Position numbers and translations under genes: made by a program. The notes below the pieces were generated by a model. The model was not told the DNA's origin, ran no database searches, and was given only the letters and a program-made list of their open reading frames with translations. From the NCBI GenBank assembly GCA_029979405.1, contig JAPOHM010000037.1, positions 1-10,193 of the forward strand: a stretch of DNA of 10,193 nucleotides, written 5' to 3'. The stretch is from Methanobacteriota archaeon. Its GTDB lineage: Archaea; Thermoplasmatota; Poseidoniia; Poseidoniales; Poseidoniaceae. Of the stretch, positions 1 to 8,034 are shown in pieces; within the stretch, counting starts at the first letter, position 1; every line of letters begins with the position of its first letter.

Positions 1-203
1 AAATCGGCAGGGTCGACTCCCTTATTTGTGCGGATAAAGAACTCAGGTTCATCGAGGTCAGGATGACCTGGGAAGTAGTTAGCATAGTCAACACCTTTGT
101 CTGTGTTTAGCCTTTCTCTCAAGATTTGCAGAGATGTGTGGGATTCTCCGATAAAGCGTACTCTTAATTCAGAGTCAGATTTTGCAAGGACCTTTACTGG
201 CAT
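1..203 (-). CDS. rpoL: DNA-directed RNA polymerase subunit L (Rpo11/RpoL), partial
   Basis: Small assembly subunit of archaeal RNA polymerase. In this family it pairs with subunit D (Rpo3) to form the platform on which the catalytic subunits assemble, equivalent to the bacterial alpha dimer and eukaryotic Rpb11. The minus strand reads MPVKVLAKSDSELRV, then FIGESHTSLQILRERL, and later DEPEFFIRTNKGVDP. This matches the family pattern of an N-terminal beta strand, a G-E-x-H-T-x-L-x-x-L-R helix, and a P-E-F-F-I-R-T strand. 67 residues are visible; the family is usually about 90-100, so the last third lies off the left edge. I chose the ATG at 203 because family homology begins there. An in-frame ATG at 302 would add 33 residues unlike RpoL, although an AAGGT lies 8 nt before it, so that start cannot be fully excluded. 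The gene diverges from the RND gene at 350. Identity is confident; the exact start is moderately so. Confidence 0.85.
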   Translation of the reverse strand, partial: MPVKVLAKSDSELRVRFIGESHTSLQILRERLNTDKGVDYANYFPGHPDLDEPEFFIRTNKGVDPAD

Positions 204-320
204 GGCGACCGACTCGCCGTCCAAACTCGTATTGAAGAACCTTTGGCTTAACAATGACCACTCGATAAGGAGATTTATGGCTGATTTTTGATACATTTTC
301 ATTTCTAACAACCTTCTCTC

Positions 321-327
321 TTTTTTA
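321..327 (+). promoter_or_regulatory. TATA-like element in the divergent rpoL/RND intergenic region
   Basis: The run TTTTTTA is centred about 26 nt before the GTG at 350, the distance expected between an archaeal TATA box and a transcription start. Because no Shine-Dalgarno sequence precedes the GTG, a leaderless transcript starting at or near the codon would fit. On the other strand the same run reads TAAAAAA and sits about 20-25 nt before the alternative rpoL ATG at 302, so it could serve either direction. The rest of 204-349 shows no RNA gene or further repeat. This rests on position and composition alone. Confidence 0.3.
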
Positions 328-349
328 CTGAATTGTACCAGCGAGTTCC

Positions 350-2932
350 GTGAGTGCGCAGAGTATTGAAGAGAAATTGCGCGGTCAATCGGGTAATTTC
401 AAGAAATATTCATGGCCTATTTTGATTCTTTCAGTATTGTTTACTACCGCTATGGTTGTTGATTTAGCATTTGTTAATACTCCTACTTTCCACACCGACC
501 TCGCTGATTTCGCTCCAGACTCAGAATCGGCAGATGCGCATGACCGAATAAGTCAACATTTTTCTAATGAAACAAGACCTATGTTCGTCCATGTTACCGC
601 TGATGATGGTAGCAATATTTTGGACCTTAGCGATGTAGTTCTGATGAATAATCATTTAGAACAAGTCAAAAACCTAAGTTCAGATTTAGATGATGCGGTG
701 TTGAATTATGTAACCGCTCCATCTATCCTTCAATTAGCACTCGATGAGGAAGCTAACGGAACTAATATCGAAGATGTTGAATCTTGGGAAGAAATGTTGA
801 ATCTAGTTATAGATGTTAATGAAACAGACTGCCCAGGAGATGTTTCGAAACAAAGAGAAGTTGCTGAGTTCATTTTGGATGGTATGCTAAACAAAGATTT
901 TGATGGTGACCAAATCTGTTTATGGATTGAAACAAATGGAGAGGAAGGGTCTGCGATAGTTACCGCCACCTCTACATTATGGATATTAGAGATTGACCCA
1001 AGTTTGAGTTCTGATGATAGAAAAAGCAAACAAAATGAAATTCGTGAATTATTTGATAAATTGAGTAGCGAATCAGATTTAAATTATGGCGTTGCATCCC
1101 TAGATTTGATTTCACACGACATTGATGAGGGGACATTCGATAATCTTGCAACACTGATTTTGCTTGCTCTATTGGTTGTTGTAGTTCTATTAGCAATCGC
1201 ATTCAGAAGCACCAGAGGAGTGGTTTTCCCACTGGTTGGTTTGTCTTTTGCTCTAATATGGACATATGGGATCTTAAGTTTCATGGGTTCAAGATTTACG
1301 GCCTTAGAGGTAGCAGTAGCTCCGTTAGTTTTAGGCCTTGGAATAGACTACTCCATCCATCTTCAACGAAGATATAATTCCGTTCGAACTGAAATCGAAG
1401 ACAGTTCTGAGGCATGGCTTGCAGCTTGTGCTAAACTATCCACTCCACTAGGATTAGCAGTAATTACTACTGTTGCTGCGTTCATGGCCAATATTATTTC
1501 TCCACTCCCTCCATTGAAAACATTTGGAATTGCTTTGTCCATTGGAGTGGTATCGGCATTCTTCAATTCAACAATTGTTGTTGGAGCTTTGCATGTTGTA
1601 CTTGACAACCCCAATAAATTCCGGAAATCTGAACCAATCCGGATGCCTAATCTGTCAAAGAAGTTAGTTGAAGTTCAAAGGTCGCAACAAGCTGGAGTGT
1701 TCATAATTGCACTTATTCTTTCAGGTTTATCTATCGTTGGGGCAACCGGCCTTGAAACAGAATTTGACCTATCTGACTTTCTGAACGATGAAATGGAAAT
1801 AATGGAAGTTAGAGATCAGCTAGAGGATAATTATGAAAGTGCTGGTTGGAAATTAGTATACGTTTTAATGGAGCCTGCAGAGGGTGAAAATGAAATAGAC
1901 TCAGACACAACATTACTAAACGAACTCAGAGGATTCCACAAGGACTTAGCAACAAATCATGATGTTGTTGGAGGAGGTTCTTATGATTCAACACCTTCCT
2001 ATGAAGGACCTTACAAGGTTCTATTTGATGCAGTAGACAATAACGCGTCATTTGGGGAAGAGTATGGATTAGTTATCGTAGGGGATGATCTAAGAAGTTC
2101 TGATGCCGAAGACTTGGATTTGGGTGGTGCTTTCCAGGAACTTTCCACCAACGAATCTGTTGCCGACCCATTCTCAGGGCTATCTTGGAGTGATAGGGTA
2201 GCTAACACTGTCCATATTGAATCAGATAAGATAATCCATCTCAGGAACGAAATCAAAGTTGATGCTTCAACTTCATCTCAAACCAGCCGTATCGTTGATT
2301 GGTTTGAAGATGAATTAGGTGTGGAATCGGAGTCTGACGGGAAAATGCGTAACCAACTTTCAGGGGTTGCTAAAATATATGTCACTGGTGATTTAGTCTC
2401 TCTGCAAACCGTTCTCGATGGATTAAACTCCTCTCAACTATCGGCGACTGCTATTTCGTTTTTGGTATCTTTACTCGTACTGTTTCTCTTAACTCGAAGA
2501 GTTGTTCCGTCTTTAGTAGTATTGACCCCTGTCGTACTTGCAACTCTCTGGGTAGTAGGTTCGATGGTAGTTCTTTCTTTGAAGTGGAATGTTCTGACAA
2601 TTATGGTAACTGCACTTTCGCTAGGTATTGGAATTGATTATGCAATCCACATGTGGCGTAGATTTGAATTCGAGCGAAGTAAATCAGATGAGATTTGGCA
2701 AGCGCTAGAAGAAACAATCTCAACAACAGGAGTTGCATTAGTTTTGTCTGCGGGAACCACAGCACTTGGTTTCCTTGTATTACTTCTATCTCCAATGCCA
2801 GTTGTTCAACAATTTGGACTAGTTACTGCTTTGACAGTTACCTTTTCACTAATACTAACAATCATCGTTCTTCCAGTGTTATTGCTAATGGCAGAAAATA
2901 CCCTAACTACTAGAGAGAGAATCAATGATTGA
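350..2932 (+). CDS. RND superfamily (MMPL/Patched-like) membrane transporter, 12 TM
   Basis: An 860-residue integral membrane protein of the RND superfamily, resembling the single-subunit MMPL-type exporters rather than tripartite AcrB pumps. Two homologous halves are visible. Each has one TM helix (about 20-42 and 449-468), then a large extracytoplasmic loop of about 220 residues (44-264 and 469-695), then five TM helices (about 266-417 and 697-848). The RND TM4 motif occurs twice, as GLGIDY at 329-334 and GIGIDY at 759-764; Asp333 and Asp763 are the likely proton-relay residues. TM5-TM6 also repeats, as SPLPPLKTFGI and SPMPVVQQFGL, confirming internal duplication. Start: the GTG at 350 opens MSAQSIEEK just before TM1, with no Shine-Dalgarno site and a TATA-like run at -26. 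The substrate cannot be told from sequence; family members move lipids, pigments, lipoproteins or hydrophobic compounds by proton motive force. It overlaps the DUF2240 gene tail-to-tail by 30 bp. Family confident, role unknown. Confidence 0.9.
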   Translation: MSAQSIEEKLRGQSGNFKKYSWPILILSVLFTTAMVVDLAFVNTPTFHTDLADFAPDSESADAHDRISQHFSNETRPMFVHVTADDGSNILDLSDVVLMNNHLEQVKNLSSDLDDAVLNYVTAPSILQLALDEEANGTNIEDVESWEEMLNLVIDVNETDCPGDVSKQREVAEFILDGMLNKDFDGDQICLWIETNGEEGSAIVTATSTLWILEIDPSLSSDDRKSKQNEIRELFDKLSSESDLNYGVASLDLISHDIDEGTFDNLATLILLALLVVVVLLAIAFRSTRGVVFPLVGLSFALIWTYGILSFMGSRFTALEVAVAPLVLGLGIDYSIHLQRRYNSVRTEIEDSSEAWLAACAKLSTPLGLAVITTVAAFMANIISPLPPLKTFGIALSIGVVSAFFNSTIVVGALHVVLDNPNKFRKSEPIRMPNLSKKLVEVQRSQQAGVFIIALILSGLSIVGATGLETEFDLSDFLNDEMEIMEVRDQLEDNYESAGWKLVYVLMEPAEGENEIDSDTTLLNELRGFHKDLATNHDVVGGGSYDSTPSYEGPYKVLFDAVDNNASFGEEYGLVIVGDDLRSSDAEDLDLGGAFQELSTNESVADPFSGLSWSDRVANTVHIESDKIIHLRNEIKVDASTSSQTSRIVDWFEDELGVESESDGKMRNQLSGVAKIYVTGDLVSLQTVLDGLNSSQLSATAISFLVSLLVLFLLTRRVVPSLVVLTPVVLATLWVVGSMVVLSLKWNVLTIMVTALSLGIGIDYAIHMWRRFEFERSKSDEIWQALEETISTTGVALVLSAGTTALGFLVLLLSPMPVVQQFGLVTALTVTFSLILTIIVLPVLLLMAENTLTTRERIND

Positions 2933-3454
2933 ATTCATCTCGAGATTTTGTTCTCTGCTTACAAGACAAAGTGCTAACCATTTGGTACAATAATTAAGTG
3001 CATTTACCTTTCTATCAGCCCTCCTAACGATTTCATCTGAATCAATTCCTGATTGTTTAGAGATATATTTCACTAGTCGCCTTTCTAATTTCGCCCTTGG
3101 GTCGTTTGTTTCAACATCGTCAATTTTTTTCTCTTCCTTTTTGGTTTCAACTATTTTTTCTTCGGAAGATCCACCAGATTGGTTGATGATGGGTTCAGTT
3201 AGTCTAGATGGTCGAGGTTGCCATCCAAGTGGTGCATTAATTCCTTTTAGTTCACAATTAGCAGATAGGTTCCCATCGTCATTTTTAATCCACCCTGCAA
3301 CGACAAGTGCATGAATGGCTTCGTGGGCGGTATCGGTATCCATCCAACCCATATCGAACGATAAAATCCTCTCTAAATCATCAAGAGATTTTGTGGAACC
3401 GTCTCTAAAACAAATTGCTAATACCCGTTTTACGTCTTCAGTTTCGGCTGACAA
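2903..3454 (-). CDS. DUF2240 family protein (archaeal, function unknown)
   Basis: A 183-residue soluble protein matching what I recall of DUF2240, a family described from archaea with no established function. Residues 7-62 look like a winged-helix-type segment (LSFDMGWMDTDTAHEAI, then LVVAGWIKNDDGNLS), followed by the family-like APLGWQPRPSRL at 75-85. Residues 88-122 form a Ser/Glu/Lys-rich linker, probably disordered. Residues 123-178 form a second helical region (RRLVKYISKQSGIDSDEIV to WLALCLVSREQNLEM). The start is TTG at 3454, 4 nt after the surface-protein stop. AGGTTGA spans that stop, with the GG 8 nt before the TTG, which favours translational coupling. The next in-frame ATG, at about residue 35, would delete half of the N-terminal domain. 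Family members are often guessed to bind nucleic acid because of the winged-helix look; that is inference. The 3' end overlaps the convergent RND gene. Confidence 0.78.
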   Translation of the reverse strand: MSAETEDVKRVLAICFRDGSTKSLDDLERILSFDMGWMDTDTAHEAIHALVVAGWIKNDDGNLSANCELKGINAPLGWQPRPSRLTEPIINQSGGSSEEKIVETKKEEKKIDDVETNDPRAKLERRLVKYISKQSGIDSDEIVRRADRKVNALNYCTKWLALCLVSREQNLEMNSIIDSLSSS

Positions 3455-3458
3455 AATA

Positions 3459-3465
3459 TCAACCT
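3459..3465 (-). promoter_or_regulatory. Shine-Dalgarno-like site for the DUF2240 TTG start
   Basis: Reading the minus strand, AGGTTGA resembles the archaeal GGAGGTGAT consensus and includes the TGA stop of the upstream surface-protein gene. It lies 4 nt before the TTG start (8 nt counted from the GG). This arrangement supports reinitiation by ribosomes finishing the upstream gene, and supports TTG as the start. Confidence 0.45.
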
Positions 3466-6400
3466 ACCTTTGTAAATGAGCCATCGTCTTCAAGTTTCCA
3501 CCGTCCAATTCCATCTCCTGCATAGAAAGTCCCCTCTGTTGAATATTCATAATCGCCACCAGCTGGTAGTGATTCGTAACCAGGAACCTTTTGAGTCTGA
3601 TTGTTGCCAGGTAGTGTGTCTAAGGACAATTTAGCCATCGCATCACTAATGTCTGGTTTGATGGTTTGGGGTTCTTTGACAGGCTTTTTTGGTGGTGGGC
3701 CTCGTTTTGGTTTAGATGCAATATCGGTTGTTTTGATGACATTTTGAGGCTTGGTATTGTTCGAGTTTTCTTCTATTTTAGGCATTGATTTTTCAGCCTT
3801 TGATAGCTCATCACTTCCACGACCACGGAGAATTACTATTGCGGAAATTATTGCAACAACTCCAATAATTACTCCAGCAATGATTCCTGCATCAAAAGAT
3901 TCAGAGGATTGAAATTCTTTTTCATAGATATTATCATCTTCATTTAATTCCCAAATTCGTTCATCTTCATCAATGAGAATTTTCAATGTCCAATCTTCAT
4001 CGGGCACGGTCACTGATAAGCGTTTTACAACAGTTTGTCCCGATGAAATCTCTGATTGTGTATATCGTCCTGTTAACGTTTCTTCTCCACTTACTACAGA
4101 ATAAACAGTAATATTGAATGGTGTATTCAATGAATCTCCGTCATTTAATATTGAAATATCCAATCTCAGTTTTGTTCCTACATTAGGTTCACCAGATATT
4201 TTCACTTCTTTCAAGACAATATTTGGTCCGATGTTATTGAGTGGTATTGATAGCCAAACATCGGTTATAGGATTCCCGTTTTCATTTGTTAACTCCCAAC
4301 CGGAGTCATCTCTTCCATATGCCCAACAATCTATTCTTGCCTCAGGCGATAAAAGTGAAGGATTACCTTGCTTTGAAAAATCGAAATCATATGAAAACAA
4401 TGTTTTTCCTTGGAAGAAATTAGCAGGGGTTTGGTTTATTGTAATCTCAGGCCATTCCAACTCAGTTGAGATTACTTTACATGTTAACTCAAGTGGGGAA
4501 TTCCAAGATTTATCCTCTTCGAGGTTTACTCCGATATTAACGGATTCGAGACTATATCTGGAATAGGTTTCAATCGTAGATTCCAAAATTACGGGTGCTT
4601 CACCATCCACTAGGAATTTGCCAACAAATATACTTCCAATAGTCCTCGTCTCCCAAGGGTCAAGGAAAGCTACATTCATCTCGATTATTCCGCCAGTAGA
4701 AGGCATAGGGATTGTCGTATTAATCTCCCCATCGAGTACTTGAATTGCACTTCCTCCCAACCAAGGTTGCCCTTGAAGTGTGCCCCACCACTTAATCGAA
4801 AGGTCCCCTTGGTACTTTCTTCCAGAGTATTCGTGGGTAATCTGACCTGTTATCTGTAAGTGGTCATTCGTCATTACTATGGTTTGGTTGTTTATTTCCC
4901 CAGTTGAATTACCAGTGATATCAAGAATTTCACCGATCTCAAAATCGAAATCATCAGAAAATACCCACATATTTTCGTAACTCTTCATACTGTATCCATC
5001 GATATCTTCTATTCTAAGTTTGATTTCTCCTTCGTTAAGAGATGATAAATCTATTTCCCAAGTCGCATACAGGTCGATATTAAATGTTAAAATATCTAAA
5101 TCTAAATCAACGGAGTGGTTGCAACTGCTTCTATCCGCGTCGATTCTTTCATCGAGTACCGAACATATTTGAGTTGCTATATCGTATTCGATTCCGAATG
5201 ACGAGTCGCCACCAAATTCTATCCTAATTTTTTGTAGGTCATTCAGTGAATTAGCATCGCTTGTGTTAAGCTGCCATTTTGTGTTTCTCGCAACCTCCCA
5301 TGTCATTGTGTTATCTATGTTAGAGAATGATTCAATTACAGCGTTTCTTGCATCTCTTGTTGTCCAGAAAATTGTATTATTTTCAAGTTGAGAATCAACT
5401 AAATCCTTTGCTAAAATTCTAACGTAAACGCCATCATGGTCTGAATTGGAGTCATCAGATTGCGTCATGTTGAACCACCAAAATGAGCCCTCGCTCTCTA
5501 AAGTGTAGTTAAGTGGTCTATATTCCGTAAATTGAGGAATACCATCTGGGAACGAACCATCAGATCCGTCATCCATCGATTGAACCCATGATTCTACTAT
5601 CAGGTCTTCCATTACAAATCCAGAATTATCAGCAATCAGGACAGAAATTTCTCTTTCTATTTGGCTATCAATATAACTACCATATTGAGGAATTGATGAA
5701 ACAATTACAGGATTATCATTGTCCAAATTTAACCATGTTGAATTTGATTCTGCAAGCATATTGAATGATTGGTCACTTCTCGATTCCACAGTAACGTTCA
5801 CTATACCTGAGACATTTTCGGGAAGTGTGTATTCGATTTGGTCCACCTGTCCAGCAGTGAGATTATACCATGGCGTTGTATCATTTATCCAACGGAAATA
5901 TACATTGTTTACAGAATCGATAACCCTGATGTCAAATTTTAACCTCGCCTGTAAATAACCACTGGAAAGAGTCATTCCAGTTGATTCAAAAACATGTACT
6001 AAGTTTACTGTGATAGGAATCCCACCAATAATCGAGTTGCCAGATTCTAACCCTTCTATATCTCTAATCTGAACTGTTAGAGTGTTATTTATTTCCATAA
6101 AATCAGAGTGTATGTATTGTGAAATTTTGGTCGCATCTGTCCCGACCTTACTACATAAATGAGTAACTCCTGTTAGCTCACTAAAATCTATACTCCAATC
6201 TATAGAATGTCCTTGTATCGAGGTTGCATTAATTGTGCTCGTAGCAGATAAGAAGAATCCTTGCGCATCATCAGTGGTTGCGGTTTGACCATCGAAATAG
6301 ATTGTAGACCACTGTCCAACGATTGCTCCAAGTGAGTTACAGGGAGCGAATCCGAGATACATCTCTCCATCACCCATTAATGCATGACTCGTTTGGATAA

Positions 6401-7937
6401 CAAGAGTTTCTGACCTTGGATTAACAATTTGAGGTATTGAGGAAATGAAAGACGCATGTTCTGCAAATACAGAGACAGCATCTAAATCCGGTTCATCCCA
6501 ATTTTGCATGTCTGAAATTTTCATTTCGACCCTGTACTGCAGATAATTTGCAGGGTCGCTAAGATTCAAATCAATAATCCCTATCGGGAATGTTGTATTC
6601 TCTGTGCCATCAATACCAACCCAATCTGCATTTGCGACCAGAGTTTGGCTAGACCCGGCTTTGTATTGAAGACCTAAATTCCCACCAGCGGTATTCGTAC
6701 CGTTAAGAGTTAGTTGAATTGGTGTTGCAGTTGAGTGTATATTTGGGCGTAAATCAATTATTGGTGAATCAATGTATCCCGAATAATTTCCTGAGAATAT
6801 TTCATATTCACTCGCATCCGAAAATGTTTGGCTCCAGCTGGAGTATGCCCAAGTTGACATGTCGCCAGAAGCCCATACTACGTCACCATTTATCTCCTGA
6901 ACCTCGACATCGAAATGACCACCGGTGACGATATTTTTCCCTTTAGACCAAGTGTCTTGAATTGGATTGTAATGATAAACTGTTTTCTTAGGACTTCCGT
7001 CACTACCTCCAACTAAGATGATCTCGTCATTTAGTACTGTAGCTCCCCATCCCCACATTGAAACTGGTAACTTGGATAGATTTGTCCAAACATCTGTGGC
7101 AGGGTCGTATCTTTCAACATAATTCAGTGCTTGTCTATTCCATGTTGAGGTTCCTTGAAAGCCACCAATTGCATATAATTGTCCATGGAAATTAACCAAC
7201 TCAAAAGATGCTCGTGGCTGTGTCATATCAGCCATTCTATCCCAAGAATCATTAGCGATATCATAGCGATAAGTACGATTAGTTACATCGGTTCCTGCCT
7301 GATTTCTTAACCCACCGGCATAGTATAGGTAACCACCGTCTTGAGCCATTCCTCCATGCCCTCTTTCGTTCAGCGAGGGCATGTTACTGCCATTGAACCA
7401 TGTATTGTTGGATATATTGTATATTTGAACCCGGCCAGAAGAAGTTACGGGTGGATTTGCATTACCTCTTGGCCACTCTCCAACTAAGAATATTTCATCC
7501 CCTACCATTTCAGCTTCACAGTACATCTGTGTGTAAGGCATGGACATTGGAGATGGTGTCCATGTATTGTTGACATTATCATAAATTTCGATTAGCCCTA
7601 CAGCTAATTCATCCCCACTTTGAGACGGATTGGGGTCCATGAATCCACCCATTAACCAAACTTCGTCAAGGGAATCGATTGCAACTGAACAGGCTCCAGT
7701 CCTTGATGCCATTAATCCTGGAGAAATTATAGTCCAATCTATCTCCGGTCTTGACACATGTGTTTCGGAATCTGCTGTGGTAAAAGTGCTAATCTGTGTA
7801 AATCCGGTTGTATTGAAAACTTGGTCATTGAAATAGGAATCTTTTGTATAATCTTCAGCTAAAGTGAAAATTGGTGTACTAAGGGGTTGAAGGGTTAGCA
7901 AAGCAACCAGTATCGTTGCCAAAAGTAGCCTTCCCAT
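3459..7937 (-). CDS. Giant cell-surface protein: Kelch propeller, Ig-like modules, CARDB, TM anchor
   Basis: A 1492-residue surface protein, numbered from the ATG at 7937. Residues 1-27 form a signal peptide (MGRLLLATILVALLTLQPLS...FTLA). Residues 69-357 form a Kelch propeller: double glycines at 97-98, 208-209, 258-259 and 310-311, and blade-end Trp (NTW, NTW, DSW, DVW, DTW) at about 126, 180, 232, 284 and 330, suggesting five clear blades plus a degenerate one. About 385-495 is a beta-rich module containing YLQYRVEM. Then come roughly 700 residues of Ig-like or unassigned beta-sandwich, a CARDB-like domain at about 1236-1342 (ILNDGDS, ELNEDDN), a TM helix at about 1349-1370 and a 120-residue Lys/Pro-rich cytoplasmic tail ending GRWKLEDDGSFTKVG. 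Many N-x-S/T sequons suggest glycosylation outside. The first ATG was chosen over a TTG at 7994 because it places the signal peptide at the N-terminus. Adhesion, glycan binding or envelope structure are plausible; no catalytic motif was seen. Confidence 0.85.
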   Translation of the reverse strand: MGRLLLATILVALLTLQPLSTPIFTLAEDYTKDSYFNDQVFNTTGFTQISTFTTADSETHVSRPEIDWTIISPGLMASRTGACSVAIDSLDEVWLMGGFMDPNPSQSGDELAVGLIEIYDNVNNTWTPSPMSMPYTQMYCEAEMVGDEIFLVGEWPRGNANPPVTSSGRVQIYNISNNTWFNGSNMPSLNERGHGGMAQDGGYLYYAGGLRNQAGTDVTNRTYRYDIANDSWDRMADMTQPRASFELVNFHGQLYAIGGFQGTSTWNRQALNYVERYDPATDVWTNLSKLPVSMWGWGATVLNDEIILVGGSDGSPKKTVYHYNPIQDTWSKGKNIVTGGHFDVEVQEINGDVVWASGDMSTWAYSSWSQTFSDASEYEIFSGNYSGYIDSPIIDLRPNIHSTATPIQLTLNGTNTAGGNLGLQYKAGSSQTLVANADWVGIDGTENTTFPIGIIDLNLSDPANYLQYRVEMKISDMQNWDEPDLDAVSVFAEHASFISSIPQIVNPRSETLVIQTSHALMGDGEMYLGFAPCNSLGAIVGQWSTIYFDGQTATTDDAQGFFLSATSTINATSIQGHSIDWSIDFSELTGVTHLCSKVGTDATKISQYIHSDFMEINNTLTVQIRDIEGLESGNSIIGGIPITVNLVHVFESTGMTLSSGYLQARLKFDIRVIDSVNNVYFRWINDTTPWYNLTAGQVDQIEYTLPENVSGIVNVTVESRSDQSFNMLAESNSTWLNLDNDNPVIVSSIPQYGSYIDSQIEREISVLIADNSGFVMEDLIVESWVQSMDDGSDGSFPDGIPQFTEYRPLNYTLESEGSFWWFNMTQSDDSNSDHDGVYVRILAKDLVDSQLENNTIFWTTRDARNAVIESFSNIDNTMTWEVARNTKWQLNTSDANSLNDLQKIRIEFGGDSSFGIEYDIATQICSVLDERIDADRSSCNHSVDLDLDILTFNIDLYATWEIDLSSLNEGEIKLRIEDIDGYSMKSYENMWVFSDDFDFEIGEILDITGNSTGEINNQTIVMTNDHLQITGQITHEYSGRKYQGDLSIKWWGTLQGQPWLGGSAIQVLDGEINTTIPMPSTGGIIEMNVAFLDPWETRTIGSIFVGKFLVDGEAPVILESTIETYSRYSLESVNIGVNLEEDKSWNSPLELTCKVISTELEWPEITINQTPANFFQGKTLFSYDFDFSKQGNPSLLSPEARIDCWAYGRDDSGWELTNENGNPITDVWLSIPLNNIGPNIVLKEVKISGEPNVGTKLRLDISILNDGDSLNTPFNITVYSVVSGEETLTGRYTQSEISSGQTVVKRLSVTVPDEDWTLKILIDEDERIWELNEDDNIYEKEFQSSESFDAGIIAGVIIGVVAIISAIVILRGRGSDELSKAEKSMPKIEENSNNTKPQNVIKTTDIASKPKRGPPPKKPVKEPQTIKPDISDAMAKLSLDTLPGNNQTQKVPGYESLPAGGDYEYSTEGTFYAGDGIGRWKLEDDGSFTKVG

Positions 7938-8034
7938 AGGGATGCGTGTATTAATTAGGGTTTCATTATTACTGATAATTGTAATTTTTTGCAATACGAG
8001 GGTTCATCATTATCCACCCCCTCGCATCGTCGCT
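7938..8034. promoter_or_regulatory. Divergent promoter region with a perfect 6-bp inverted repeat
   Basis: This 97-bp gap separates the divergent surface-protein and HEAT-protein genes and should hold both promoters. An inverted repeat CGAGGG (7997-8002) / CCCTCG (8019-8024), with a 16-nt spacer, sits just before the HEAT start and could be an operator or a weak leader hairpin. AT-rich stretches that could be TATA elements are TAATTTTTT at 7982-7990 for the plus direction, and AGTAATAAT (minus strand, about 7966-7974) for the minus direction. Neither start has a Shine-Dalgarno site. No experimental or comparative support is available from the window alone. Confidence 0.3.

Noticed and set aside
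97..291. 64-residue plus-strand ORF
   Set aside because: Antisense shadow of rpoL and its upstream region; no family resemblance.
4114..4566. 150-residue plus-strand ORF
   Set aside because: Lies wholly within and antisense to the surface-protein gene, with no recognisable domain or ribosome site.
7938..7994. TTG at 7994 as start of the surface protein
   Set aside because: It would put 19 extra residues before the signal peptide; the ATG at 7937 gives a standard n-region. It remains possible, not favoured.
7942..8034. 31-residue N-terminal extension of the HEAT protein from an ATG at 7942
   Set aside because: It lies partly inside the opposite gene's start region, has a hydrophobic run unlike a cytoplasmic HEAT protein, and leaves no room for divergent promoters.
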